Program-made: the position numbers and the translations under genes
The notes under the pieces: model-generated
Database searches by the model: none
What the model was told of the DNA's origin: nothing
Seen by the model: the letters and a program-made list of their open reading frames with translations, nothing else
Assembly (NCBI RefSeq): GCF_019104745.1
Contig: NZ_JAHRWL010000001.1
Coordinates: forward strand, 1,903,001 to 1,967,000
DNA: 64,000 nt
Source: Thalassococcus arenae
Lineage (GTDB): Bacteria; Pseudomonadota; Alphaproteobacteria; Rhodobacterales; Rhodobacteraceae
Reading direction: 5' to 3'
Shown: positions 47,096 through 57,545 of the stretch, piece after piece
Layout: the number at the start of each line of letters is the position of its first letter
Numbering within the stretch: position 1 is the stretch's first letter

Positions 47096-47278
47096 CCCCG
47101 AACAGCAGCGGTTTCGATGCGTTGCGAACCACGCGGTTCCGCCCCTTGCGATTTTTCTGCTTGCATGCGCTTCGGCTGGTTCTACCCTGACCGGTGTCGG
47201 TACACAGGCGCGTCACAAACGTGCGGCATTGCTGGGCCACGAACCCGCACCCGACACAACAGATAGGGAGAAGACAAC

Positions 47279-48580
47279 ATGAGACTCGCGCTCAGCCTAG
47301 TTTCCGCAACCGCGATGCTGGCCTCCGGGACCGCCGCGCTTGCACAGACCGAGATCCAGTTCTGGCACGCCTTCACCGGGCGCCTTGGCGAACTGGTGGC
47401 CGAACAGGTCGACAGCTTCAACGCGTCGCAATCCGACTATACCGTCGTGCAGGCGCACAAGGGCAACTATTCGGAAACGCTGAATGCCGGCATCGCTGCG
47501 TTCCGTGCCGGCGAACAGCCGCATATCCTGATGGTGTTCGAGGTGGGCACGGCAACGATGATGGCGGCCGAGGGCGCGATCCGGCCGGTCTATGAGGTGA
47601 TGGGCGACGGTTTCGACCAGTCGAAATACATCGGATCGGTCAAGGGTTACTATACCGCAACCGACGGCAACATGCTGTCGCTGCCGTTCAACTCGTCGAC
47701 CCCGGTTCTGTGGGTGAACCGCGACAAGTTGCAGGAGGCCGGGATCGACCCCGACACCGATCTGTCGACCTGGGAAAAGGTCGGCGCGGTGCTGGACGAT
47801 CTCAAGGCCGCGGGCGTCGACTGTCCGCTGACGACGGCATGGCAAAGCTGGATTCACCTCGAGAACTTCTCGGCCTATCACGACGTGCCCTTCGCCACCA
47901 AGGATAACGGCTTTGGCGGCACCGATACCGAACTGGCCTTCAACGGCCCGGCCCAGGTGGCGCATATCGGCGCGATGGGTCAGTGGGCGCAGGATGGCAA
48001 GTTCTTCTACGCCGGGCGCCGCAACGAGGGCGGTGCGAATTTCCGCAGCGGAGAATGCGCGCTGTTCACCGAAAGCTCGGCCGGATATGCCGGCATCAAG
48101 GCCGAAGCGCAGTTCGCTTTCGAGGTGCGTCCGCTGCCGTATTGGGAAGCGGTCACGTCCGAGCCGCAGAACACCATCATCGGCGGTGCGTCGCTATGGG
48201 TGATGGAGGGCCACGAGGATGCGGAATATGCCGGTGTGGCGGCGTTCCTCGACTTCTTGTCCAGCCCGGAGATCCAGGCCAAGTGGCACCAGGATACCGG
48301 TTATCTGCCGATCACGGCCGAAGCCGGCGCGCTGACGAAATCGCAGGGCTTCTACGACGCCAATCCCGGCACCGACATCGCGGTCATGCAGATGACCGCC
48401 AAGGAGCCGACGAACAATTCCAAGGGCCTGCGCCTGGGATCGTTCGACCAGATCCGCGGCATCATCGACGAGGAACTGGAAGCGGTCTGGGCCGGTGACA
48501 AGTCGGCACAAGAGGCGCTGGATTCGGCGGTGGAACGCGGCAACGCGCTGTTGCGCCGGTTCGAGCAGGCGTCGCGCTGA
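47279..48580 (+). CDS. ugpB: sn-glycerol-3-phosphate ABC transporter binding protein
   Basis: A 433-residue exported binding protein, signal peptide (cut near ALA-QTE). EIQFWHAFTGRLGELVAEQV, HKGNYSETLNAGIAAFRAG, MVFEVGTATMMAAEGAI and IIGGASLWVMEGH fit UgpB. It binds glycerol-3-phosphate or its diesters in the periplasm and starts the ugpBAEC operon. Ligand could be broader. Confidence 0.9.
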   Translation: MRLALSLVSATAMLASGTAALAQTEIQFWHAFTGRLGELVAEQVDSFNASQSDYTVVQAHKGNYSETLNAGIAAFRAGEQPHILMVFEVGTATMMAAEGAIRPVYEVMGDGFDQSKYIGSVKGYYTATDGNMLSLPFNSSTPVLWVNRDKLQEAGIDPDTDLSTWEKVGAVLDDLKAAGVDCPLTTAWQSWIHLENFSAYHDVPFATKDNGFGGTDTELAFNGPAQVAHIGAMGQWAQDGKFFYAGRRNEGGANFRSGECALFTESSAGYAGIKAEAQFAFEVRPLPYWEAVTSEPQNTIIGGASLWVMEGHEDAEYAGVAAFLDFLSSPEIQAKWHQDTGYLPITAEAGALTKSQGFYDANPGTDIAVMQMTAKEPTNNSKGLRLGSFDQIRGIIDEELEAVWAGDKSAQEALDSAVERGNALLRRFEQASR

Positions 48581-48601
48581 CCGTCTGATAGACAGGTCTC
48601 T

Positions 48602-48656
48602 GCCCCGGGCCGTGGCCTCGAACCGGTGATGACCGGCAAGAGGTCCCGGCACGGGG
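48602..48656. other. Long imperfect stem-loop between ugpB and ugpA
   Basis: GCCCCGGGCCGTGGCCTC pairs with GAGGTCCCGGCACGGGGC with few mismatches, and an inner CCGG-TGATGA-CCGG hairpin caps it. It fills most of the 97-bp gap between ugpB and ugpA. Such structures often protect the binding-protein mRNA so that it is made in excess. Confidence 0.6.
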
Positions 48657-48677
48657 CCGGGACTGCGAAGCACCAAG

Positions 48678-49559
48678 ATGGAAAAGCGCGTTACCTTCAA
48701 GGGCATCTGGTTGCCGCTGCTGCTGGTGGCACCGCAGATCGTTATCACGGCGGTGTTCTTCTTCTATCCCGCCGGGCAGGCGATCTGGCAGTCGCTGTTC
48801 ATCCCCGACCCGTTCGGGTTGTCGATGCAGTGGGTGGGCCTGGGCAATTTCGAGTTCCTGTTCTCGGACCGCTTCTACCGCGCGTCCTTTGTCACCACGG
48901 CGGTGTTCTCGATCCTCGTCACGGTGGTGTCGATGGGGGTGGCATTGTACCTGGCGGTGCTGGCGGATCGGCTGATCAAGGGCTCGGGCACCTACCGGAC
49001 GCTGTTGATCTGGCCTTACGCGGTGGCGCCCGCCGTGGCGGGCGTTCTGTGGCTGTTCATGTTCAACACCCGCGTCGGCGTGGTGTCGTGGTATCTGGGC
49101 CAGCTGGGCTATGACTGGAACCACGTGCTGAACGAGGGCGAGGCGATGGGGCTGGTGGTGGTGGCCAGCGCCTGGGGCCGGATCAGTTACAACTTCCTGT
49201 TCTTCCTGGCCGGGCTGCAGGCGATCCCGAAATCGGTGATCGAGGCGGCCGCGATCGACGGCGCGCGGTTCTGGACGCGGTTTCGCACCATCGTCTGGCC
49301 GCTGCTGTCGCCCACCACCTTCTTCCTGCTGGTGGTCAACATCATCTATGCCTTCTTCGAGACCTTCGGGGTGATCCACACGATCACCAGCGGCGGGCCG
49401 CAGCAGGCCACCACGATCCTGGTCTACAAGGTCTATTCTGACGGCTTTGTCGGTCAGGACCTGGGATCGTCGGCGGCGCAATCGGTGGTGCTGCTGGTGA
49501 TCGTGTCGATCCTGACCGTGGTGCAGTTCAAGTATATCGAACGGCGGGTGCATTACTGA
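48678..49559 (+). CDS. ugpA: sn-glycerol-3-phosphate ABC transporter permease UgpA
   Basis: A 293-residue permease with six helices and the MalF-type EAA loop ([20 protein letters not shown]). N-terminal [17 protein letters not shown] and C-terminal [13 protein letters not shown] fit UgpA. Its stop overlaps the ugpE start (TGATG). Confidence 0.92.
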   Translation: MEKRVTFKGIWLPLLLVAPQIVITAVFFFYPAGQAIWQSLFIPDPFGLSMQWVGLGNFEFLFSDRFYRASFVTTAVFSILVTVVSMGVALYLAVLADRLIKGSGTYRTLLIWPYAVAPAVAGVLWLFMFNTRVGVVSWYLGQLGYDWNHVLNEGEAMGLVVVASAWGRISYNFLFFLAGLQAIPKSVIEAAAIDGARFWTRFRTIVWPLLSPTTFFLLVVNIIYAFFETFGVIHTITSGGPQQATTILVYKVYSDGFVGQDLGSSAAQSVVLLVIVSILTVVQFKYIERRVHY

Positions 49560-50413
49560 TGGCGCAGCAAAACGGCATGGTGGAAAAGCGCGGCGCGGGC
49601 CTGTGGCTGACCCATCTGGGGCTGATCGTCGGCGTGGCCTTCATCTTTTTCCCGATCTGGCTGGCCTTCGTCGCCTCGACCGTGACGCAGGCTGACATCA
49701 TCAAGCCGCCGATGCCGCTGATCCCGGGCGATCAGTTGATAGAGAATTACGCCCGCGCGCTGAAATCGGGGATCAACGCGCCGGTGGCGACGATGCTGAT
49801 GAATTCGGCGATCATGGCCATCGGCATCGCGGTGGGCAAGATCGCGATCTCGCTGCTGTCTGCCTTTGCCATCGTCTATTTCCGGTTTCCGGGGCGCAAG
49901 CTGTTCTTCTGGCTGATCTTCCTGACGCTGATGCTGCCGGTCGAGGTGCGGATCGTGCCGACCTACGAGGTGATCGCGAATTTCGGGATGCTGAATAGCT
50001 ATTCCGGGCTGATCCTGCCGCTGGTCGCCTCGGCCACCGCGACCTTCCTGTTCCGGCAGTTCTTCATGACCGTGCCGGACGAACTGGCCGAAGCGGCGCG
50101 GGTCGACGGCGCCCGGCCGATGCGGTTCTTTTTCGACATCCTGCTGCCGATGAGCCGGACCAATGTCGCGGCGCTGTTCGTGATCCTGTTCATCTACGGC
50201 TGGAACCAGTACCTGTGGCCGCTGCTGATCACCACCGATCCGTCGATGAACACCATCGTGATGGGCATCAAGCAGATGTTCCCGTCGGGCGACGACTTTG
50301 CCCATTGGCCGACGATCATGGCGACGTCGATCCTGGCCATGGTGCCGCCGGTGCTGGTGGTCATCGGCATGCAGCGGCTGTTCATCCGCGGGCTTGTGGA
50401 AAGCGAGAAGTAA
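49559..50413 (+). CDS. ugpE: sn-glycerol-3-phosphate ABC transporter permease UgpE
   Basis: A 284-residue permease with six helices and the MalG-type EAA loop ([20 protein letters not shown]). [24 protein letters not shown] and [17 protein letters not shown] fit UgpE. It pairs with UgpA in the membrane. The last base of its stop TAA is the first base of the ugpC ATG. Confidence 0.92.
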   Translation: MAQQNGMVEKRGAGLWLTHLGLIVGVAFIFFPIWLAFVASTVTQADIIKPPMPLIPGDQLIENYARALKSGINAPVATMLMNSAIMAIGIAVGKIAISLLSAFAIVYFRFPGRKLFFWLIFLTLMLPVEVRIVPTYEVIANFGMLNSYSGLILPLVASATATFLFRQFFMTVPDELAEAARVDGARPMRFFFDILLPMSRTNVAALFVILFIYGWNQYLWPLLITTDPSMNTIVMGIKQMFPSGDDFAHWPTIMATSILAMVPPVLVVIGMQRLFIRGLVESEK

Positions 50414-51420
50414 TGGCGACCGTCACCCTGAAAGACCTGCGCAAGACCTTCGGCAAGACCCAGGTCATTCACGGCATCGACATCGACATCGCCGATGGCG
50501 AATTCATCGTGATCGTCGGCCCGTCGGGCTGCGGCAAGTCCACCCTGTTGCGGATGGTGGCCGGGCTAGAGACGGTCACGGGGGGCGAAGTCACGATCGA
50601 CGGGCGGCTGGTGAACGATGTCGAACCGATGGATCGCGACATCGCCATGGTGTTCCAGAACTACGCGCTTTATCCGCACATGTCGGTCTTCGACAACATG
50701 GCCTACGGGCTGAAGATCGCCAAGGTGCCGAAACCCGAGATCGCCGACCGGGTGGCGCAGGCGGCCAAGCTGCTGCAGCTCGAACCGTACCTGAACCGCA
50801 AGCCGCGGGAATTGTCCGGCGGCCAGCGCCAGCGCGTCGCGATGGGTCGCGCCATCGTGCGCAAGCCGGCGGTGTTCCTGTTCGACGAACCGCTGTCGAA
50901 CCTCGATGCCAAGCTGCGGGTGCAGATGCGGCTGGAGATCAAGGCGCTGCAACGCGAACTGGGGGTCACGGCGCTGTATGTCACGCATGACCAGGTCGAG
51001 GCGATGACGCTGGCGGACCGGATGATCGTGATGAATGCGGGCGTGGCCGACCAGATCGGCCGCCCCCTGGATGTCTATGCCGATCCGCAGACCGCCTTTG
51101 TCGCGGGCTTCATCGGCTCGCCTCCGACGAATTTCCTGAAGTCCGGTGCAACCGCCATCCCGGGGGCCGCGCAAATCGGCATCCGGCCCGAGCACATGCG
51201 CCTGTCCGACACCGGTCGGCTGCGCGCCCATGTGGGATATTCCGAAGCTTTGGGCGCCGAAACGCTGGTGCATCTGCGTCTGGCGGACGGCACCCAGGTC
51301 ACGGTTCGGCAGGATGCGGGCCTTGCGTTGCCGCGGGAAGGTCAAGAAACCGGGATCGACTGGGACGACGACCGGGCGATGGGGTTCGACCAGGCCGGGC
51401 GGCGGGTTGTGGCCGGTTGA
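50413..51420 (+). CDS. ugpC: ABC transporter ATP-binding protein UgpC
   Basis: A 335-residue CUT1-type ATPase: Walker [11 protein letters not shown]-loop [12 protein letters not shown], signature [14 protein letters not shown], Walker [14 protein letters not shown]-loop THDQVEA. C-terminal OB-like regulatory domain is a little short (the usual length is near 350-360). The ATG shares one base with the ugpE stop. Some UgpC/MsmK-type ATPases also serve other sugar transporters. Confidence 0.92.
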   Translation: MATVTLKDLRKTFGKTQVIHGIDIDIADGEFIVIVGPSGCGKSTLLRMVAGLETVTGGEVTIDGRLVNDVEPMDRDIAMVFQNYALYPHMSVFDNMAYGLKIAKVPKPEIADRVAQAAKLLQLEPYLNRKPRELSGGQRQRVAMGRAIVRKPAVFLFDEPLSNLDAKLRVQMRLEIKALQRELGVTALYVTHDQVEAMTLADRMIVMNAGVADQIGRPLDVYADPQTAFVAGFIGSPPTNFLKSGATAIPGAAQIGIRPEHMRLSDTGRLRAHVGYSEALGAETLVHLRLADGTQVTVRQDAGLALPREGQETGIDWDDDRAMGFDQAGRRVVAG

Positions 51421-51557
51421 CGCCTTGGCCCTTTTTGCCCGGCGCAAAACCCGGTAACTCTTGAACAAAGCCGGTATTCGGGGTGCTTCCCGAACGTGGC
51501 CCGCCGGATTTGGTGCGGGTGCGGAGCCCGGTATTTGAGGTTGGATTGGGCGCGGTC

Positions 51558-52421
51558 ATGAGTGGATTGCTAGTCGGGATCGATGGCGGCGGCACGTTGT
51601 GCCGTGCGGCGCTGCAATGGAACGGCGGCCGGGCCGAGGTCGCCGTGCCCGGCGCCAACGCGTTTTCGGACCCCGACGGATGCATCCAGGCGATCAACGC
51701 CGCGCTTGGCGCGCTGGCGGAAAAGGCCGCGGTGGATGTGGCCGGCCTGGCCGGCGCACCGGCCTATCTGGCGCTTGCGGGCGTGACGGGACCGGAGATC
51801 GCCGAGCGTATCGCCGCGCGCCTGCCGTTGCGCCGCGCCGTGATCGAGGAAGACCGCCGCGCCGCACTGGCTGGCGCTCTGAATGGCGCGGACGGCGCGG
51901 TGGCGGTCTGTGGAACGGGATCGTTCGTGGCCTTTCAGCAGGGTGGAACGGTGCGTTTCGCGGGCGGCTACGGGTTGATGTTGGGCGACGAGGCATCGGG
52001 CGCCTGGCTGGGCCGCGCGGCGGTGTCGGCGGTTCTGGCGGCGCGCGACGGGATCGGCCCCGCGACCGCGCTGACCGAAGCGCTGCAGGACAGCGTCGGC
52101 GACAGCGCGGCGCTGCTGGACCTGGGCCGATCGGCCACGCCACGGGATTTCGGCGCGCTGGCGCCGCGGGTGACGCAGGCGGCGGGCACTGGAGACAAGG
52201 TCGCGTTGCGGCTGATGCAGCAGGGCGCAGGCTATATCGCCGACTGCGTCATGGCGCTTGGCTGGCGTCCGGGCCTGCGGCTCTGCCTTGCCGGTGGCGT
52301 CGGCCCGCGCTTTGCTCTCTATCTGCCCGAACTTCTGCGCGAGGCCGTCAGCCCGCCGGACGGCACAGCCCTGGACGGGGCGCTGAGCCTGGCGCGGCAG
52401 ATGGCCGAGGCGGCTGAATGA
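51558..52421 (+). CDS. BadF/BadG-type ATPase, N-acetylglucosamine kinase-like
   Basis: A 287-residue ASKHA-fold kinase: phosphate-1 motif LVGIDGGGTLCRAAL, ALAGVTGP, VAVCGTGSFVAFQ and GYGLMLGDEASGAWLGR. This is the pattern of N-acetylglucosamine kinases of the BadF group. It is followed directly by nagA, so it probably phosphorylates N-acetylglucosamine (for example from cell wall or chitin), giving the NagA substrate. GTCATG start at 51558, MSGLLVGIDGGGT. Confidence 0.8.
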   Translation: MSGLLVGIDGGGTLCRAALQWNGGRAEVAVPGANAFSDPDGCIQAINAALGALAEKAAVDVAGLAGAPAYLALAGVTGPEIAERIAARLPLRRAVIEEDRRAALAGALNGADGAVAVCGTGSFVAFQQGGTVRFAGGYGLMLGDEASGAWLGRAAVSAVLAARDGIGPATALTEALQDSVGDSAALLDLGRSATPRDFGALAPRVTQAAGTGDKVALRLMQQGAGYIADCVMALGWRPGLRLCLAGGVGPRFALYLPELLREAVSPPDGTALDGALSLARQMAEAAE

Positions 52422-53590
52422 GCCTTGCGGCGCTGACCGGTGCGCGCGTCTTCGACGGCGCGGACTGGCACGACGACACCGCGGTGCTGATCGCCGAGGG
52501 CCATGTGGCGGGCCTGGTGCCGGCAGGCGACCTGCCGCAAGGCGCCGCGCGTCACGCGCTGGAGGGCGGCACCCTGGCGCCAGGCTTCGTCGATCTGCAG
52601 GTCAATGGCGGGGCCGGGCGGATGATCGCGGCAGGCATGGACGTGGCCGCGCTGCGGGCCATCGCGGCGGCCCATGCAAGGCTGGGCGCGACGACGATCC
52701 TGCCGACGCTGATCACCGACGCGCCCCAGGCGACGCGCGCGGTGATCGACACCGTCGCCGACGCCCTGGCCCGCGGCGTGCCCGGGCTTGCGGGCCTGCA
52801 CCTGGAGGGTCCGCATCTGGACCCCAGGCGCCATGGGGCGCATGATGCGGCGCTGATCCGGCCGATGACCGGCGACGACCTGGCCCTGTATCTGCAGGCC
52901 GCCGCGCGGCTGCCGGTGCTCAAGATCACGCTGGCGCCCGAGGCGGCGACGGCGGATCAGATCGGCGCCCTGGCGCGGGCGGGCGTGATCGTCTCGCTGG
53001 GCCACAGCGGGTGCACCCACGCGCAGGCGCGCCAGGCAACCGATGCCGGTGCGCGGCTGGTCACGCATCTGTTCAACGCCATGAGCCAGCTTGGTTCGCG
53101 CGAACCCGGCCTTGTGGGCGCGGCGCTGGCCGATGGCCGGCTGTCGGCGGGGCTGATCGCCGACCTGGTGCATGTTCATCCCGACACGATCCGCGCGGCG
53201 CTGGCCGCGAAAACCGCTCCGGGACAGGTGTTTCTGGTCAGCGACGCGATGGCGGTGGCCGGGACGGATCTGGACGACTTTCGCCTGGGCGGTCGGCGCA
53301 TCCTGCGCCGAGCGGGGCAACTGACGCTGGAGGATGGCACGCTGGCGGGGGCGGATCTGGACCTGGCCAAGGCGGTGCGCAACCTGGTGCAGGTGGTAGG
53401 CGTGCCGCCGGGTCCGGCTCTGGCCATGGCAACGGCGATACCCGGCGGCCTTGTCGGCACCGGTGGGCGCATCGTACCGGGCGGCACCGCCGATCTGGTG
53501 CATCTGGACGGCGATCTGCGGGTGACACGGGTCTGGCAGGCCGGGGCCATGGTGTCCGGGGTCGCGCAACCGGGAAAGGACGACCGATGA
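52418..53590 (+). CDS. nagA: N-acetylglucosamine-6-phosphate deacetylase
   Basis: A 390-residue amidohydrolase. APGFVDLQVNGGAG, HLEGPHLDPRRHGAHD, SLGHSGCTHAQA, HLFNAMSQLGSREPG and LVSDAMAVAGTDLDDF (the catalytic Asp) fit NagA. It removes acetyl from GlcNAc-6-P. The ATG overlaps the kinase gene stop (ATGA). No nagB is in the window. Confidence 0.92.
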   Translation: MSLAALTGARVFDGADWHDDTAVLIAEGHVAGLVPAGDLPQGAARHALEGGTLAPGFVDLQVNGGAGRMIAAGMDVAALRAIAAAHARLGATTILPTLITDAPQATRAVIDTVADALARGVPGLAGLHLEGPHLDPRRHGAHDAALIRPMTGDDLALYLQAAARLPVLKITLAPEAATADQIGALARAGVIVSLGHSGCTHAQARQATDAGARLVTHLFNAMSQLGSREPGLVGAALADGRLSAGLIADLVHVHPDTIRAALAAKTAPGQVFLVSDAMAVAGTDLDDFRLGGRRILRRAGQLTLEDGTLAGADLDLAKAVRNLVQVVGVPPGPALAMATAIPGGLVGTGGRIVPGGTADLVHLDGDLRVTRVWQAGAMVSGVAQPGKDDR

Positions 53591-54174
53591 CCGCACGGAT
53601 CGACGAATTGATGGCGCGGATCGAGGCGCTGTACGACGAGATCGAGAACGAGATCGCCGAACGCCGCCAGCGCATGCGCTATCGGCTGGAACGCGGCAAG
53701 GTGCGGTTCGAGACCGAGGCGCTGCGCCAGCAACGCGAATGGCGCGAGGGGCTGGCAAGCTTCCTGTCGCGCGCCAATCCCTGGCATATCCTGACCGCGC
53801 CGGTGATCTATTCGCTGATTCTGCCCTTTGTCCTTCTTGACGTGTGGGTGTCGCTGTACCAGGCGATCTGTTTCCGGGCCTACGGTATTCCGCGGGTGCG
53901 CCGGTCGGAGCATATCCACATCGACCGTCACATGCTGGCCTATCTGAACGCGCTGCAGAAACTGAACTGCGTCTATTGCGGCTATTGCAACGGCGTGATC
54001 GGCTATGTCCGCGAGGTGGCGGCCCGGACGGAGGCATTCTGGTGTCCGATCAAACATGCCGGCCCGGTCCGGCAACCGCATGGCCATTACGCGCAATTCA
54101 TGGATTACGGAGATGGGGCGCGGTTCCGCGAGGGCCTGAACGCGTCGCGCGACCGGGTCACGCGGGGCGAGTGA
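53587..54174 (+). CDS. Conserved membrane-associated protein with CxxCxxC motif
   Basis: A 195-residue protein. The first 60 residues are a charged coiled-coil-like helix (IDELMARIEALYDEIENEIAE). A hydrophobic segment (about 75-105, APVIYSLILPFVLLDVWVSLY) follows, then LQKLNCVYCGYCNGVIGYVREVAARTEAFWCPIKHA, cysteines that may bind metal. The ATG overlaps the nagA stop (ATGA), so it is in the same operon. No function is known to me; it looks conserved in Rhodobacterales. Confidence 0.65.
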   Translation: MTARIDELMARIEALYDEIENEIAERRQRMRYRLERGKVRFETEALRQQREWREGLASFLSRANPWHILTAPVIYSLILPFVLLDVWVSLYQAICFRAYGIPRVRRSEHIHIDRHMLAYLNALQKLNCVYCGYCNGVIGYVREVAARTEAFWCPIKHAGPVRQPHGHYAQFMDYGDGARFREGLNASRDRVTRGE

Positions 54175-54591
54175 TCAGCGCTTTCGCAGCCGGATGACCA
54201 CGTCGACCGAGGCGATTTCCGAGCCGTCGGGCGCCTTGGGCAGGCGGGTGATCTCCAGCTGGTCGGCGGGCGCGTCGGTCAGACGCCCGTCCTCTTCCCA
54301 AAAGAAATGCGGGTGGTCGTGGGTGTTGGTGTCGAAATAGCTTTTCGACCCGTCCACCGTGACCTCTTGCATCAGGCCGGCTTCGCAGAAGGCGCGCAGC
54401 GTGTTGTAGACAGTGGCCAGCGAAACGCTTTCGCCCTGTTTCTTGGCGGCGTCGAACAGGCTTTCGGCCGTGACGTGGCGATGATTGCCGTCGCCCACGA
54501 GCAGCGCGGCCAGCGCAACCCGTTGACGGGTCGGGCGCAGGTCGGCCCGGGCGAGCCAGTCGCTTCCTCTTTCCAGTGCTGCCGCGTTCAT
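54175..54591 (-). CDS. irr: Iron response regulator Irr (Fur family)
   Basis: A 138-residue Fur-family protein. The winged helix (LRPTRQRVALAALLVGDGNHRHVTAESLFDAA, SLATVYNTLRAF) is followed by THDHPHFFWEEDGRL, the His-rich haem-linked stretch of Irr. In alphaproteobacteria Irr represses or activates iron genes under low iron. It lies divergent to fabA with a 170-bp shared region. Confidence 0.88.
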   Translation of the reverse strand: MNAAALERGSDWLARADLRPTRQRVALAALLVGDGNHRHVTAESLFDAAKKQGESVSLATVYNTLRAFCEAGLMQEVTVDGSKSYFDTNTHDHPHFFWEEDGRLTDAPADQLEITRLPKAPDGSEIASVDVVIRLRKR

Positions 54592-54619
54592 CCGAACCTC
54601 GGTTCTGTCGCTTTGGTCT

Positions 54620-54649
54620 AATATAGTGTGGCTGACTTGCAGATTTCAA
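54620..54649 (-). promoter_or_regulatory. Sigma70-type promoter of irr
   Basis: On the minus strand TTGAAA (54649-54644) and TATATT (54625-54620) are spaced 18 bp. The transcript would start about 20 bases before the irr ATG at 54591. Sequence fits the vegetative consensus in this otherwise GC-rich region. Confidence 0.6.
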
Positions 54650-54761
54650 ACGGATTTGACCCTGACGCCGCGGCTTTGCGTCCCGGCCGAACGGCTTGCC
54701 TCGCCGGTTCGGCGGGTGATAGGGGGGCTGAACAGGCAACGGACGATGGAGGTGGGCCGCG

Positions 54762-55271
54762 ATGGCTGTGTATCCGACGAGCTTCGGCAAGGACGATCTT
54801 TTGAAATGCGCGGCGGGCGAGCTGTTCGGCCCGGGCAATGCGCAGTTGCCGGCGCCGCCGATGCTGATGATGGACCGGATCACCGACATCTCGGGCGATG
54901 GCGGGCTGCACGGCAAGGGCCACGTGGTGGCCGAGTTCGACATCACCCCCGACCTGTGGTTCTTCGAGTGCCATTTCCCCGGCAACCCGATCATGCCGGG
55001 CTGCCTGGGCCTGGACGGGCTGTGGCAGCTGACCGGCTTCAACCTGGGCTGGCGCGGCTGGCAGGGGCGCGGCTATGCGTTGGGCGTGGGCGAGGTCAAG
55101 CTGACCGGCATGGTGCGCCCCGACCGCAAAATGCTGACCTACAAGGTGGATTTCACCAAGGCGATCCAGACCCGCCGGCTGACCATGGGCGTCGCCGACG
55201 GCATCGTCGAAGCCGATGGCGACGTGATCTACCAGGTCAAGGACATGAAGGTCGCGCTGAGCGAAAGCTGA
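54762..55271 (+). CDS. fabA: 3-hydroxydecanoyl-ACP dehydratase/isomerase
   Basis: A 169-residue FabA with the active-site His71 in [19 protein letters not shown] and Asp85. It makes trans-2- and cis-3-decenoyl-ACP, the branch to unsaturated fatty acids. GGAGG stands at the right distance before the ATG at 54762. fabB follows after 149 bp. Confidence 0.96.
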   Translation: MAVYPTSFGKDDLLKCAAGELFGPGNAQLPAPPMLMMDRITDISGDGGLHGKGHVVAEFDITPDLWFFECHFPGNPIMPGCLGLDGLWQLTGFNLGWRGWQGRGYALGVGEVKLTGMVRPDRKMLTYKVDFTKAIQTRRLTMGVADGIVEADGDVIYQVKDMKVALSES

Positions 55272-55420
55272 GGCGCGGGACTGCCGCGCTTTGCCCACAG
55301 GACAATGCGGGGCTGGCATGCCGACCAGTTCAAGACGGCAGTGCCGCCCTTTCCTATGTGGTTGCGCGCTCCGTCCCGGCTGGCCTACACACGTCTGCAA
55401 GGCAATGAAGGAGTGCGCGC

Positions 55421-56650
55421 ATGCGCCGTGTCGTCGTCACCGGTCTCGGGATCGTGTCAAGCATCGGGAACAATGCCGAAGAGGTTCTGGCCTCGCTCAA
55501 GGCGGGCAAGTCGGGCATCACCGCCAACGAGGCGATGAAGGAGCACGGCTTTCGCAGCCAGATCGCCGGCGACATCAAGCTGGACGTGGCCGAGCATGTC
55601 GACAAGCGCACGCTGCGCTTCATGGGGCCCGGCGCGGCCTATGCCTATATCGCCATGGGTCAGGCGATCGCCGATAGCGGGCTTGAGGAGGCCGATATCG
55701 TCAATCCGCGCACCGGTCTCGTGGCCGGGTCGGGCGGGCCGTCGACATCTGCCATGCTAGCGGCGCACCAGACGGTGCTGAGCACCGGCGCGACCAAACG
55801 CATCGGGCCTTTCGCGGTGCCGAAATGCATGTGTTCGACCGTGTCGGCCAACCTTGCCACGGCCTACCGGATCAAGGGTATCAACTATTCCATCACCTCG
55901 GCCTGCTCGACCTCGCTGCATTGCATCGGCAACGCGGCGGAACAGATCATGCTGGACAAGCAGGACGTGATGTTCGCCGGCGGCGGCGAGGAACTGGACT
56001 GGACGCTGTCCTGCCTCTTCGACGCGATGGGGGCGATGTCGTCGAAATACAACGACACGCCGGAACGCGCCTCGCGGGCGTTCGACGCCGACCGCGACGG
56101 GTTCGTCATCGGCGGCGGCGGCGGCATCGTGGTGCTGGAGGAACTGGAGCGGGCGAAAGCGCGCGGCGCCAAGATCTATGCCGAGGTCACCGGCTATGGC
56201 GCAACCAGCGATGGCGCCGACATGGTGGCACCGTCGGGCGAGGGCGGTGAGCGCGCGATGCGCGTGGCGCTGTCCACGCTGCCCGAGGGCCGCAAGGTCA
56301 GCTATATCAACGCCCACGGCACCTCGACGCCGGTGGGCGACGTGGGCGAAATCGAGGCGGTGCGCCGGGTCTTCGGGCAGGGGTCGACGCCGCCGGTGTC
56401 GTCCACCAAGTCGATGACCGGCCACAGCCAGGGCGCCACCGGCGCGCAGGAGGCGATCTATTGCCTGCTGGCGCTCGAGCACGATTTCATCATCCCGTCG
56501 ATCAACGTCGAAACCCTGGATCCGGCGCTGGACCCGGCCGAGATCGCCACCAAGCGGGTCGACAATGCGGGGCTGGATTCGGTGATGACCAATTCCTTCG
56601 GCTTCGGCGGGACCAACGGGTCGATGATTCTGTCGAAATTCCGGGGCTGA
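55421..56650 (+). CDS. fabB: 3-oxoacyl-ACP synthase I
   Basis: A 409-residue KAS I. Cys162 in [10 protein letters not shown], His299 in [11 protein letters not shown], Lys330 and His335 in [15 protein letters not shown] form the active site. It elongates cis-3-decenoyl-ACP, working with FabA. AAGGAG precedes the ATG. Confidence 0.96.
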   Translation: MRRVVVTGLGIVSSIGNNAEEVLASLKAGKSGITANEAMKEHGFRSQIAGDIKLDVAEHVDKRTLRFMGPGAAYAYIAMGQAIADSGLEEADIVNPRTGLVAGSGGPSTSAMLAAHQTVLSTGATKRIGPFAVPKCMCSTVSANLATAYRIKGINYSITSACSTSLHCIGNAAEQIMLDKQDVMFAGGGEELDWTLSCLFDAMGAMSSKYNDTPERASRAFDADRDGFVIGGGGGIVVLEELERAKARGAKIYAEVTGYGATSDGADMVAPSGEGGERAMRVALSTLPEGRKVSYINAHGTSTPVGDVGEIEAVRRVFGQGSTPPVSSTKSMTGHSQGATGAQEAIYCLLALEHDFIIPSINVETLDPALDPAEIATKRVDNAGLDSVMTNSFGFGGTNGSMILSKFRG

Positions 56651-56666
56651 GCGTGGCGGCGGGCGG

Positions 56667-57491
56667 TTACGCCCGCGCCGACCCGTATTCCAGCCAGGCG
56701 CGGTCGTCCGGGGTCAGGTGGGCGTCCATCATCGCGTCGTAGGCGGCCAGATCCGCCGCGCTGAGTTGGCCCTGCCATTTCCCGCTGCTGCCGCTGTCGA
56801 AAAACGCGGCATCGGATTTGAAGAACCCCTTGCCGCCCGAGGGCGCGAAGCGTTCGGCATTCTCTTTCATGTTGTCGAAGGTCGCTGCCTGAACGAGACG
56901 CGCCATCACCGCCGCCGGATACGACACGCCCAGCAGGGCGGCCACGCGGCTGAACGTGCCGGACAGGTCGTCGATCATGTCGGCATAGTGGAACAAGGTC
57001 ACGTTGGGCCGGTCGGCCAGCGCCTTCGCCGCCTGATAATGCCGCAGGATGTGAGCAAGCGGCATGGCATCCGTGTCGAAACCCTCGGGTCCGCCATCGA
57101 GAAAGCGGCGGAAGGTGACGCCGTCGGGGTCATCGTGCGGATACCACAAGTCGAACCACGGCATCGGGATGTTGCGCATGTGCTTGCGCATCGAAAAATG
57201 CGCATCCAGCGGATGGCGGAAGACGCAGATGTATTGCGCCTGATCGTGCAACGGTAGGCCGTCCATCGGGGTATGGCTTTTCATGCTGCGGCGGTGGCGC
57301 ATGGCTTCGAGCCTTTCGGCGACCTCGGCCATTTCGCGGACGCGGATGTCGACCCAGGGCATTTTCACCGACAATTCCGTCTCGACCTCTGGATCGCCGG
57401 ACAGCAGCAGGGCGACGATGGTCTGCATCCAGGTGGTGCCGGATTTGGGCGGGGTCACGACGATGATGTCGTCAGGCCGGATATTCACCAT
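56667..57491 (-). CDS. Sulfotransferase-family protein
   Basis: A 274-residue protein with the PAPS-binding loop TPPKSGTTWMQ, the 3'-phosphate motif VFRHPLDAHFSMRKH and a C-terminal GKWQGQL. It would move sulfate from PAPS to an alcohol or lipid. The ATG at 57491 misses family sequence just before it (RQLYLGPLTDNRRWD in frame). That upstream stretch begins at an ATC codon at 57543-57545, seven bases after AAGGAG, so the true start may be a rare ATC. It is antisense-oriented between fabB and fabI. Confidence 0.85.
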   Translation of the reverse strand: MVNIRPDDIIVVTPPKSGTTWMQTIVALLLSGDPEVETELSVKMPWVDIRVREMAEVAERLEAMRHRRSMKSHTPMDGLPLHDQAQYICVFRHPLDAHFSMRKHMRNIPMPWFDLWYPHDDPDGVTFRRFLDGGPEGFDTDAMPLAHILRHYQAAKALADRPNVTLFHYADMIDDLSGTFSRVAALLGVSYPAAVMARLVQAATFDNMKENAERFAPSGGKGFFKSDAAFFDSGSSGKWQGQLSAADLAAYDAMMDAHLTPDDRAWLEYGSARA

Positions 57492-57545
57492 GTCCCAACG
57501 CCGGTTGTCGGTAAGCGGGCCAAGATAGAGCTGGCGGGAAGCGAT

